Part shown: one piece after another, positions 47,882 through 56,366 of the stretch
How positions within the stretch are numbered: position 1 is the first letter of the stretch
How the letters are laid out: each line of letters begins with the position of its first letter
Source of the DNA: Roseitranquillus sp963776845
Lineage (GTDB): Bacteria > Pseudomonadota > Alphaproteobacteria > Rhodobacterales > Rhodobacteraceae
Assembly (NCBI GenBank): GCA_963776845.1
Contig: CAVZOJ010000002.1
Coordinates: 496,001 to 560,000, forward strand
Direction: 5' to 3'
Length of the DNA stretch: 64,000 nucleotides
Made by a program: the position numbers and the translations under genes
Notes under the pieces: generated by a model
What the model saw: the letters and a program-made list of their open reading frames with translations, nothing else
Told to the model about the DNA's origin: nothing
Database searches by the model: none

Positions 47882-48949
47882 ATGCCCGAGACGAGAGGAC
47901 GCATGTCGATCACCGGACTGGGCCCGCACGGCGAGCGCGCCGCACCGCCAAGCCGCGTCACGCTCAGCGACGCGGACGTGGCAGCGGCCCGCGAACGACG
48001 GTTCACGGTGGCCGTCGTGCTGCATACAGGAGAGAGCGACTGGTCGCGGCAGCAGCTTGCGGGCGTCACCGGCGTGCTCGGCAGCAGCGGAATCGTCGTC
48101 GCCGAGGTGGTCGACTGCGGGTTCGATGCCGCGGCGCAGATCGAGGCGCTCGACCGGCTCAGCAGTGCACCGGTCGACGCGGTCATCTCGATGCCCGTCG
48201 CCAACGCGGCCGTGGCCGATGCGCACCGGCTGGTCTCGAAAGCCGGCAAGAAGCTCCTTTTGCTCGACAACGTGCCGACCGGTCTTCTGCCCGGCCGGCA
48301 CTATGCCTCGCTCGTCTCGGCGGACAATTTCGGCCTCGGCTTGATTGCGGCCGAACTGCTCTGCGCCGAGGTCGGCGAGGCGGCCGAGATCACGCTGCTG
48401 ACCTATGGCGTCGACTTCTACGCCACGAACGAACGCGACATCGCCTTCAGCCGCTGGATCAGGACCCACCGTCCCGACCTCACGCTACGGACGGTCCGGT
48501 TCCCGTCGCTGGAGGCCGTGGGCGAGACCACCCGGCAACTGCTTCACGAACGCCCGTCGCTCGGCGGTATGTTCGTTGTCTGGGACACGCCGGCGATGGC
48601 GGCGCTTGCGGTCCTCGAAGCCGAGGGCCGCGCGATGCCTGTCACCACAGTCGACCTCGGACGCGAGGCCGCAATGTCCCTCGCCGCCGGCGGACCGATC
48701 AGGGGGATCGCTGCACAGCAGCCCTACCTGCAGGGCGTGTCCGTGGCGCAGGCGGGTGTCCTCGCGATGCTGGATCGCCCGGTTCCGCCTTGGGTCGCAC
48801 TCCCTGGCCTCGCGGTCACGCGCAACAACGTAGCTGAAAGCTACCAGAGGGTCTGGAGCGCCCCCGCGCCACCGGAGCTCATGAGACGGCTCGAGTTCGA
48901 ACTGAGCGGCGCGGGCATCGACGTCAATTCAACGGTTTCAACAGCTTAG
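47882..48949 (+). CDS. Binding-protein-like sensor without signal peptide, paralogue of the transporter's binding protein
   Basis: 355 residues (ATG at 47882; 47903 also possible). Peripla_BP_4 fold: VAVVLHTGESDWSRQQLAGV, APVDAVISMPVANAAVADAH, KLLLLDNVPTGLLPGRHY, SLVSADNFGLGLIAAELL. The line-up with the protein at 44237 is clear along the length, but there is no signal peptide, no membrane helix and no DNA-binding domain. It is therefore expected in the cytoplasm. Six bases after the ROK gene, so co-transcribed. A role as intracellular sugar sensor or ROK partner is inferred. Confidence 0.75.
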   Translation: MPETRGRMSITGLGPHGERAAPPSRVTLSDADVAAARERRFTVAVVLHTGESDWSRQQLAGVTGVLGSSGIVVAEVVDCGFDAAAQIEALDRLSSAPVDAVISMPVANAAVADAHRLVSKAGKKLLLLDNVPTGLLPGRHYASLVSADNFGLGLIAAELLCAEVGEAAEITLLTYGVDFYATNERDIAFSRWIRTHRPDLTLRTVRFPSLEAVGETTRQLLHERPSLGGMFVVWDTPAMAALAVLEAEGRAMPVTTVDLGREAAMSLAAGGPIRGIAAQQPYLQGVSVAQAGVLAMLDRPVPPWVALPGLAVTRNNVAESYQRVWSAPAPPELMRRLEFELSGAGIDVNSTVSTA

Positions 48950-49015
48950 GAACGGTCTGTCAGAGGTGATACGCGCGCAAGACGACACTCTCACGGGAGG
49001 AGCGCTTGCCGGAGA

Positions 49016-49390
49016 TCAGGCGATGCGCCAGCGGCGGTCCTGACCTTGCGGCTTGTCGCTTACCACCTCGAGGCCGAGCTTCTTCTTGACCGAGGCCGCG
49101 AGCGCGCCTCGGACCGTGTGCTGCTGCCAGCCGGTGGCCTCGGTCATCTCCGCCATCGTGGCGCCCTCCGGCTGCCGCAGGAGCTCGACGAGCGTCGCGA
49201 GCTTGGTGCCCTCGCGCGTCGACCGCGGGCCGGCGCTGTCGGCCGCCGTGTCGGCGCGCTCGGTGGCGGCGGCGTCCTTGGCCGGGGCCGCGTCGCCCGG
49301 CGCCTGGTCGGCCGCATCGGGGGCGCTGTCGCCGGTCTCGACACCGATCGCCTCGATACCGGCGCGGGTGATCATACGCGTGACCGCCAA
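49016..49390 (-). CDS. DUF3489 domain protein
   Basis: 124 residues. After an Ala/Asp-rich linker the C-terminal 70 residues (STREGTKLATLVELLRQPEG, ATMAEMTEATGWQQHTVRGA, KKKLGLEVVSDKPQGQDRRW) match DUF3489, a winged-helix-like domain common in phages and near mobile DNA of Alphaproteobacteria. Function unknown; DNA binding is plausible. Confidence 0.85.
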   Translation of the reverse strand: MAVTRMITRAGIEAIGVETGDSAPDAADQAPGDAAPAKDAAATERADTAADSAGPRSTREGTKLATLVELLRQPEGATMAEMTEATGWQQHTVRGALAASVKKKLGLEVVSDKPQGQDRRWRIA

Positions 49391-49421
49391 GAACTTCCTT
49401 TAGATCGGTCGCTGTTTCGCC

Positions 49422-49895
49422 TCATTGCGAGCTGTGCGCCTCATCAATGATCACCGCACACTGGCGGGATGTGAGGACGCCCGCCTCGGTCTCGCCTCGC
49501 TCCTCCGCCATCTTGGCGAGCTGGCGCGAAACAAAGGGGAACTTCTGCAATGTGGTGATGATGATCGGGACCGCGCTTTCCAGCGCTTCTGCCAGCTGGC
49601 GCGAGTTTTCATCGATCTTTTGCACGACGCCGTGCTTGTGTTCGAATTGATAGATCGTGTCTTAAAGCTGCTTGTCCAGCACCACGCGATCGGTGATTAC
49701 AATTACGCTGTCAAAGACACGACTATTCTTGTGGTCATGTAGGGAAGCCAGCCGGTGCGTGAGCCAGCCGATAGTGTTGCTCTTGCCGCTGCCAGCCGAG
49801 TGCTCGACCAGATAGTTGTGGCCGACACCTTCGCGCTGCGCCTGATCCACCAGAGACCGAACCGCCTCTAGCTGATGGTAGCGCGGAAAGATCAT
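49422..49895 (-). pseudogene. hsdR: Fragment of a type I restriction enzyme R subunit (HsdR)
   Basis: 158 codons in one frame. Walker A in VEHSAGSGKSNTIGWLTHRL, then VIVITDRVVLDKQL, an in-frame TAA where family members have Gln, QKIDENSRQLAEALES, and the DEAH-like box CAVIIDEAHSSQ at the end. Both ends are cut: the right by an IS5-type copy at about 49900, the left by a deletion. No HsdM or HsdS gene is nearby in recognisable full form. Confidence 0.85.
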
Positions 49896-49932
49896 CGTCT
49901 CCTTCTTGACCCTCCTGCCCTGGTCGTCGCGC

Positions 49933-50797
49933 TTACTCGAAGGCGGGGCCGAAGGGCGGACGGCCGCCGATGCCGCTGGAGGTCATGCTTCGGGTCTACT
50001 GCCTTCAGCAGTGGTACGCGCTGTCGGACCCGGCGGCCGAAGAGGCGCTCTACGACAGCGACGCGATGCGCCGGTTCGCCGGGCTCGAACTGGGCGACGA
50101 CGCGATCCCGGACGAGACGACGATCCTCAACTTCCGCCATCTGCTGGAGCGGCACGAGCTGACCCGTGCGATCTTCGAGGCGGTGAACGCCTATCTACGC
50201 GAGCGGGGCATCCTGTTGCGCGAGGGCACGCTGGTCGATGCGACGCTGATCGATGCGCCCAGCTCGACCAAGAACAAGCAGGGCGCCCGCGATCCGGAGA
50301 TGACCAGCACGAAGAAGGGAAATGCCTGGTACTTCGGCATGAAGGCGCATGTCGGCGTCGATATCGACAGCGGCGTGGTCCACACCCTGGAGACCAGCAC
50401 CGCCAAGATGCACGACAGCCAGAAGTTCGACGAGCTGTTGCACGGCGACGAGCACGCGGTGTTCGGCGAGTTGCCAGGGGTTGCGCCACCGGTTCGAGCA
50501 ACCGCTGGCGACGGCTATGTCAGCGGCGAGCGCGAGGCGGCGTTCCGCGCCCGGGGCAAGGTCTGGGGCGTGATGCGCAAGGCGCCCAAGGGCGGCAGGC
50601 TGCACCCCATCGACGAGCGCATCAACCGGATCATCGCCAGCCTGCGGGCCAGGGTCGAGCATCCGTTCCGGGTGATGAAATGCCATTTCGGCTACCGCAA
50701 GACCCGCTACCGCGGGCTGGCGAAGAACGAGGCGCAACTGTTCTCGCTCTTCGGGCTCGGCAACCTGTTCCTGGTCCGACGACGGTTGATGGCCTGA
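49933..50797 (+). pseudogene. IS5-family transposase, copy 1, truncated and carrying a palindrome insert
   Basis: Residues corresponding to MPLEVMLRVYCLQQWYALSD through FGLGNLFLVRRRLMA are present. DDE features: GTLVDATLIDAPSSTKNKQG with the first Asp, and RVEHPFRVMKCHFGYRKTRY with the Glu. Between VFG and GYVSGEREAAF, a 45-base insert (palindrome C, 50473-50509) adds ELPGVAPPVRATAGD in frame, next to the expected second Asp. The first 50 codons are lost, so it should be inactive. Confidence 0.85.
50473..50509. repeat. Palindromic element C in IS5-type copy 1
   Basis: Arms GCCAG-GGGTTGC and GCAACC-G-CTGGC enclose CGCCACCGGTTCGA. It has one more G than element D. The core GCGCCACCGGTTCGAGC matches elements A and B, while the outer arms differ but remain complementary. 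Confidence 0.75.
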
Positions 50798-50925
50798 GGC
50801 GGAATTCCGCCTTAAATCATCGAACTGCCTCAAACCGCACCCCGAGCGGACTCGAATTGCCGCGCCGCCCGGCGTTCCGGTCGTCCGACGCCGATGCAAT
50901 GCCGAGGGCGCGCGTTGATCAGACC

Positions 50926-51094
50926 TTCCCTTGATGTCCTCATCCCCGGCCGTCGTGGCAAGCGGCGCGATGCGCTGGACGAAGCGAAGAAATGCTCGGA
51001 ATGCCGTCTGGCCGAGCTCCGCGCGCAAAGCCGCCGCCTGCGCCGTGCGATCCAGAAGCTGCACGAAGAGGACCGGAGGCGGGAGCAGGAGTGA
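50926..51094 (+). pseudogene. Small phage-type coiled-coil ORF, 5' end cut by the IS
   Basis: The frame reads ECRLAELRAQSRRLRRAIQK to EEDRRREQE and stops at 51094, where it overlaps the ATG of the next gene (TGATGG). It has the size and helical charge pattern of small phage structural or holin-neighbour genes. The start is lost because the IS ends just before it. Confidence 0.4.
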
Positions 51095-51536
51095 TGGCCG
51101 ACACGCATTTCCTGTCTTCGATTCCGACGCTGCTCCTCGGCGGCACCGTTGCCGCCAGCTACACTTGGCTTGCGCTGCGGCACGTCACTGACGATCCGGA
51201 GGTGAACGCGGCCATCCACCTCGCCGCCGGCATCTTCTGGACCACCGCGGCCTACACTGCGCGCGCCGCGTACTGGGGTCTCTCGTCGCTCCAGGTCCTG
51301 CCGCGCTGGGGCTCGACTATTCGGCCTGGCTCGACGTCGGCTGCAACCTGGTCTTCGCCTACGGATGCTGGCGCGCACACCAGGCGATCTTCCTGCTGCT
51401 GCCCGATGACAGGCGCGGCGGGGTTCGCCGGTGGCTTGCCTGGACATTGGTGCCGGACACGCCGCGGCCGGTGCGCCGCCTGCTCAGCCGGCTCGGCCGC
51501 GCGCTTCGCCGCGTCACCGGCTGGGGCTTGCGCTGA
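51094..51536 (+). pseudogene. Phage-type membrane protein, frameshifted
   Basis: It starts MADTHFLSSIPTLLLGGTVA with two hydrophobic segments (LLLGGTVAASYTWLAL, IHLAAGIFWTTAAYTARAAY). Near 51305 the reading moves to another frame with LGLDYSAWLDVGCNLVFAYG and AIFLLLPDDRRGGVRRWLAW, ending at 51536. The shift looks like one missing base (CCGGCG to CCGCG), the only -1 type among the clear cases. Three to four membrane helices; it may be a holin-like or phage-encoded membrane protein. Confidence 0.5.
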
Positions 51537-51687
51537 GCGGCTGATCCGGCCGCGACTTTGTTTCGCCTCCGAGCCGCACTACCCGAAGGCGGGACCGAAG
51601 GGCGGGCGGCCGGCGATGCCGCTGGAGGTGATGCTGCGGGTCTACTGTCTGCAGCAGTGGTACGCGCTGTCCGACCCGGCGGCGGAG

Positions 51688-51737
51688 GGTTCAAGCGTAT
51701 AGCAATCGATCCAGTGGATCGATTGTAGCGCAGAACC
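51688..51737. repeat. 50-bp hairpin element E inside IS5-type copy 2
   Basis: Outer arms GGTTC and GAACC; inner 10-bp arms CAATCGATCC (51703-51712) and GGATCGATTG (51716-51725) with AGT between. It interrupts the transposase between PAAE and LYDSD. Copy 1 has no such insert at this point. It is unrelated in sequence to elements A-D. Confidence 0.75.
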
Positions 51738-52161
51738 TCTACGACAGCGACGCCATGCGCCGGTTCGCCGGGCTCGAGCTGGGCGACGATGCGATCCCGG
51801 ACGAGACGACCATCCTGAACTTCCGCCACCTGCTGGAGCGGCACGAGCTGACGCGGGCGATCTTCGAGGCGATCAACAGCTATCTTCGCGAGCGCGGCAT
51901 CCTGTTGCGCGAGGGAACGTTGGTCGATGCGACGCTCATCGACGCGCCAAGCTCGACGAAGAACAAGCAGGGCGCACGCGACCCGGAGATGAGCAGCACG
52001 AAGAAGGGCAACGACTGGTATTTCGGGATGAAGGCGCATGTCGGCGTCGATATTGGCAGCGGCGTGGTCCACACGCTCGAAACCAGCACCGCCAAGGCCC
52101 ACGACAGCCAGAAGTTCGACGACCTGCTTCACGGCGACGAGCAGGCGGTGTTCGGCGAGTT

Positions 52162-52197
52162 GCCAGGGTTGCGCCACCGGTTCGAGCAACCGCTGGC
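52162..52197. repeat. 36-bp palindromic element D in IS5-type copy 2
   Basis: Arms GCCAG-GGTTGC and GCAACC-G-CTGGC; flanks GGCGA on both sides. Same position in the transposase as element C, so the insert predates the duplication of the IS. Same length as element A. Confidence 0.75.
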
Positions 52198-52619
52198 GAC
52201 GGCTATGTCAGCGGAGAGCGGGAGGAAGCATTCCGCGCCCAGGGCAAGCTCTGGGGGCGTGATGCGCAAGGCTCCGAAAGGCGGCAAGCTGCATCCGATC
52301 GACGAGCGCATCAACCGGATCATCGCCAGCCTGCGGGCCAAGGTCGAGCACCCGTTCCGGGTGATGAAATGCCAGTTCGGCTACCGCAAGACCCGCTACC
52401 GCGGGCTGGCGAAGAACGGGGCGCAACTGTTCTCGCTCTTCGGGCTCGGCAACCTGTTCCTGGTCCGACGACGGTTGATGGCCTGAGACGGAGTCCGCCC
52501 GAAATCGGCCTTGCCGCCGCGCGAGCGGCACCTGATCCGCAGACCCGGGGCCGCTTGTCCCCCGCATCGCCCCGGCGAGACCCTTTCCGGCCGTCATCGC
52601 GGCCAATCGGAGCCGTTGA

Positions 52620-53792
52620 TCAGACGTTTCTTAGGTCAACTTCACGTCGATACTCGACGCGACCGAGAGCACCACCTTCGAAAAACGGAACGCCATACGA
52701 AAGTGCTTGCGCGATCGTATCCCGTTCCGGGCGTGACACGACCTCTGGGATCATGCGATCTGGGCCGCCAATATGCGCAATACGGGAGGAGTCCAGCAGC
52801 ACGTGCTCATCGTTGACTTCTTTCGGGTCAGAACAAAATGCTCGCACTTCAAGTGAATTTGTTCCTGCTTCCGAACGAGTGCCCGTCAGGAGGCCAAACT
52901 TGTATAGTGAATCGATGTTGAAGTGCCGCTTCACGTTTTCGAATGTGGTCCAACGAACCAAAGCAACGTGCTCGAACAATAAGCTCCTAAGGTCGGCCAT
53001 GCCATCGTCCGAACCAAATGCTGCAGGAAGGACGGACCCGATACGTCCGCCTGAAAGCAGAAGGTGCGAAGCCAATTCAATGAACATTTTGGCGAGGTTT
53101 CGGTCGCCACGTCCCTGCGCACTGAACAGTGGAGGAAGTTTTGGGTCAAGGGCCTCGAGTATCTCAAGCCGCCGGAGGCTATCTTCTCGGGCGCGGGCCA
53201 TTGCAGGGTCCGATCGTTCTTGTCTGAGGGACTCCCAAGGCGGGTTCATCAAAAGTGCGTCGAAGGGCTTCCTTTCTCGCCACTGAATATTCAGCGCATC
53301 ACCGCACTCGATTTGTTCGGCAACGGTCTTTAGAAGTGAAAGGCCACCACCTCCAGCTATCCAAATCAGAAGGACACACAGTTCTCGTGAGGCGGAATCA
53401 AATTCTATTCGAAATAAACGAAGCGAAGCCTCCTCTCGTGCAAGGCCGATTGAAGTCAGTCGTCGATGAGCGGCAAGAAGCAAAGCGCCGGTACCTGCCG
53501 CTGGGTCCACAATTCTATCAGGTAGTTTCTTCTCGTCAGCGATAATCGTAACTTCCGCCAGAGCATCGGCAAACACTGTCGGTGTCGCGAAGGCGCCAAG
53601 TGATTTCCGAGATGGATCAGACGCTTGAAATGCCTCGATCCAAGGGTCTAGTCGCCAGTGCTCCATTGGCTCATCAGTGAGAATGGCGCCAAGCCGCTTC
53701 ATGGCAGGGCTGCACGACTCCAAAGACACGCCCGTGAGTTCAATCGGCCCACCGATGAGCTGATTAATCTCAGCGACATCCTTCAGTGATGG
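52620..53792 (-). pseudogene. N-6 adenine DNA methylase fragment, truncated at both ends
   Basis: About 390 codons. Motif I is VDPAAGTGALLLAAHRRL; motif IV is LLMNPPWESLRQER (NPPW, N6-adenine type). Later GRIGSVLPAAFGSDDGMADL and DLRSLLFEHVALVRW follow the layout of large type IIG or type I-like methylases. The 3' end is cut by IS5-type copy 2 (it stops at 52620 in IS sequence). The 5' end is fused at about 53792 to a phage tail gene on the other strand. GC content and codon use are lower than in the surroundings, suggesting transfer. Confidence 0.8.
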
Positions 53793-54608
53793 TTGCTGTT
53801 CTCCACGCGCGATTTGGCTGAAGGGGCTCGTGCCCCACTTGAAAGCTGGCAGGCGCTGCGCGATGCCGTGCGCGGCACCGACGAGGCCAGCGCGGATGCT
53901 CTGACAGAGGCCACCGGCGCCGCGGAGCGGTTCGAGACAGCGCTCGACGGCGCCGGACAGGCCGCAACCGATGCCGGCGCTGCCGCGGGTGCTGCGGCGG
54001 CTGCGGCCGAGCCCAATGTTGAGACGGCTGTCACCGGCTGGCAGGCGGTCACGGCAGCGCTGTCGGATTATGCCAGCAAGGCCCGCGACATCGGTGGCGA
54101 CATCGGCCAGAGCCTCGTCGGCGCTTTCCAGTCCGCCGAGAACGCGGTCGGCGAGTTCGTGAAGACCGGCGAGCTGAACTTCAGGGATCTGGTGACGTCG
54201 CTGCTGGCCGATCTCGCCCAGCTCGCAGCGCGGCGGTTCATCCTGGGGCCGATCGCCAATGCACTCTCAGGTGTCTTCGCCGGCGCGGGCGGCATCTTCG
54301 CCAACGTCCTGCATGCGGGTGGGATGGTCGGATCGGCCGGGCCCTCGCGGATGGTCCCGGCCATTGCCTTCGCCGCCGCGCCCCGGATGCATGGTGGCGG
54401 CATGGCCGGGCTTCGTCACGACGAGGTGCCCGCAATCCTGCAGCGCGGCGAGCGGGTGCTGTCGCGGCGGGAGGCGCAAGGCTACGGCGCGGGCGGCGGC
54501 GTCAACGTCACCATCATGACCCGCGACGCCGAGAGCTTCCGCCAGTCGCGCACACAGGTCGCGGCAGACATTGCTCGCGCTGTGTCCCTCGGTCGGAGGG
54601 GCATGTGA
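53793..54608 (+). pseudogene. C-terminal part of a phage/GTA tail tape-measure protein
   Basis: 271 residues without a proper start; the left part was lost at the junction with the methylase fragment. The C-terminal signature of lambda-type tape measures is present: GELNFRDLVTSLLADLAQLA, FILGPIANALSGVFAG, ILQRGERVLSRREAQ and GVNVTIMTRDAESFRQSR. The stop overlaps the next ATG, as in intact tail operons. Confidence 0.8.
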
Positions 54609-55060
54609 TGGCGTTTCACGAGGTCCGGTTTCCCGACAACATCAGTCGCGGCGCGCGGGGTGGGCCGGAACGGCGCACGCAGATCGTCGAGCTCGCCTCG
54701 GGCGACGAGGAGCGCAACGCCAGTTGGTCCAACTCGCGCCGTCGCTACGACGTCGCCTACGGCATTCGGCGCGCGGATGATCTCGCCGCAGTCGTCGCCT
54801 TCTTCGAGGCGCGCAACGGTCGGCTCCACGGCTTCCGCTTCAAGGACTGGGGCGATCACAAGTCCTGCCTGCCTTCGGGCACGCCATCCCCGACCGATCA
54901 GGTCATCGGCACCGGCGATGGCACGACTACCGCTTTTGGGATCCTGACCGCGCCCGCCGCCTTCCTCCATGCCTATGAGCGCCTCGGCGTGATCGAGGAG
55001 CCGCTCACCCAAAGCTGGCGGCGGCGCATCGCCTTCGCCTTCCTGTTCCCGCAACGCTGA
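54608..55060 (+). pseudogene. DUF2460 tail protein fused to the end of an NlpC/P60 tail peptidase
   Basis: Residues 1-115 are a TIGR02217/DUF2460 tail protein (FHEVRFPDNISRGARGGPER, GRLHGFRFKDWGDHKSC, QVIGTGDGTTTAF). At about 54953 it changes to APAAFLHAYERLGVIEEPLT, QSWRRRIAFAFLFP, which looks like the end of the phage NlpC/P60 cell-wall peptidase. In complete modules a DUF2163 gene lies between these two, so about 1.3 kb has been deleted in frame. Confidence 0.65.
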
Positions 55061-55069
55061 GACCCCGAT

Positions 55070-56213
55070 ATGGCCACCCTCGTTCTCGGCGCCGCTGGCG
55101 CTGCCATTGGCGGCAGCATCGGCGGCGCGATCCTCGGCGTCAGCGCCGCCACCATCGGCGGGTTCATCGGCTCCAGCATCGGCTCGGTGGTCGACAGCTG
55201 GATCATCTCGTCGCTGGCACCCACGCAGCGCATCGAGGGCGCGCGGCTCGACACGCTGCGCATCACATCCGCCACCGAGGGCGCAGTCATTCCGCGGCTC
55301 TATGGGCGCATGCGCATGGGCGGCAACATCATCTGGGCCACGGATTTCCGCGAGGAGACGAAGACCACCACGCAGGGCGGCGGCAAGGGCGGCGGGGGTG
55401 GCAAGGTCAAGACCACCGAGTATCTCTACTACGCCGGCTTCGCCGTGGCGCTCTGCGAAGGCCCGATCACCGGCATTGGGCGCATCTGGGCGGACGGCAA
55501 GCCGATGGATCTCTCCGGCGTCACCTGGCGCTGGTATCCCGGCGACGAGGCGCAGGCTCCTGACCCGTTCATCGCCGCGAAGATGGGCGCGGCGAGCACG
55601 CCCGCGTATCGCGGCACGGCCTATGTGGTCTTCGAGGAACTGGCGCTCTCGACCTACGGCAACCGCCTGCCGCAGCTGTCCTTCGAGGTGTTCCGGCCGC
55701 TCGCCGATCCCGACACCGCCGAGGGGCTGACCCGCGCCGTCACCATGATCCCGGCCTCGGGCGAGTTCACCTATGCCACGCAGGCGATCCGGAAGACCGA
55801 TAGCGGCGCAACGGTGCCCGAGAACCTGAACGCGCTGGCCGCCTCCACCGACATGGTGGAGGCGCTGGACCGGCTGCAGGCCATGGCCCCTGCGGTCGAG
55901 AGCGTCAGTCTCGTCGTGGGGTGGTTCGGCGACGACCTGCGCGCGGGATCGTGCAAGGTGCGGCCGGGCGTCGAGGTGTCGGCCAAGTCGACCACGCCCG
56001 CCAGCTGGTCGGTCAACGGCGTGAGCCGCGCCAATGCCTTCCTCGTCAGCCGCGACGACCAGGACCGCCCCGTCTATGGCGGCACGCCGTCCGACTTCGC
56101 GGTGGTGCAGGCGATCCACGAGATGAAGGCGCGCGGGCTGCGCGTAACCTTCTATCCCTTCATCCTGATGGATGTACCGCCCGGCAATACGCTGCAGAAC
56201 CCCTATTCCGACA
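55070..56213 (+). pseudogene. Tail-tip/host-specificity (GTA TIM-barrel type) protein, 3' truncated
   Basis: About 381 codons of a protein usually near 1,300 residues. N-terminal glycine-rich hydrophobic stretch (GAAIGGSIGGAILGVSAATI), then VIPRLYGRMRMGGNIIWATD, LYYAGFAVALCEGPITGIGR and the start of the glycoside-hydrolase-like TIM domain (VQAIHEMKARGLRVTFYPFI). At PYSDKA the frame enters the MT-A70 tail at 56214. Last gene of the collapsed tail module. Confidence 0.78.
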
Positions 56214-56366
56214 AAGCCCGACGAGGTGTACCGGCGGATCGAACGGCTGTTCGGCGACGTCCGGCGCGTCGAACTCTTCGCCCGCCATGCACGCGCCGGC
56301 TGGACCATATGGGGAGACGAGGTTCCGGCAGCCAGAGGCAGTCTGCAACAGGCGACGCCTGAATAA
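56214..56366 (+). pseudogene. MT-A70 methyltransferase C-terminal fragment
   Basis: KPDEVYRRIERLFGDVRRVE, then LFARHARAGWTIWGDEVPAA: the last 50 codons of an MT-A70 gene, close to the end of the gene at 26741. No catalytic DPPW part, so no function. Joined to the tail-tip gene by a deletion or recombination. Confidence 0.85.

Larger units (their letters stand above)
49933..50924 (+). mobile_element. IS5-type insertion sequence copy 1, 5' truncated
   Basis: The transposase reading begins at about codon 50 (KAGPKGGRP) with the left end missing. The right end is set by GTTGATCAGAC at 50914-50924, which also closes copy 2 at 52615-52625. It lies between the hsdR fragment and a phage-type gene. 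Confidence 0.8.
51566..52486 (+). pseudogene. IS5-family transposase, copy 2, with two palindrome inserts
   Basis: The reading MPLEVMLRVYCLQQWYALSD ends at PAAE, where the 50-bp hairpin E enters. It resumes at LYDSDAMRRFAGLELGDDAI and runs to VFGE, where palindrome D (44 bases with flanks) enters and shifts the frame. An extra G at about 52253-52257 (five G where copy 1 has four) brings the frame back before VMRKAPKGGKLHPIDE. Inactive. Confidence 0.85.
51566..52625 (+). mobile_element. IS5-type insertion sequence copy 2, 5' truncated
   Basis: It begins at EPHYPKAGPKGGRP, nearly the same codon as copy 1, and ends at GTTGATCAGAC (52615-52625). It cuts the N-6 methylase gene on its right. Two palindromic inserts lie inside. 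Confidence 0.8.

Noticed and set aside
54482..56308. 608-codon open frame on the minus strand
   Set aside because: It overlaps the tail genes on the plus strand, which have clear family motifs; its composition is His/Arg/Asp-rich as in shadow frames.
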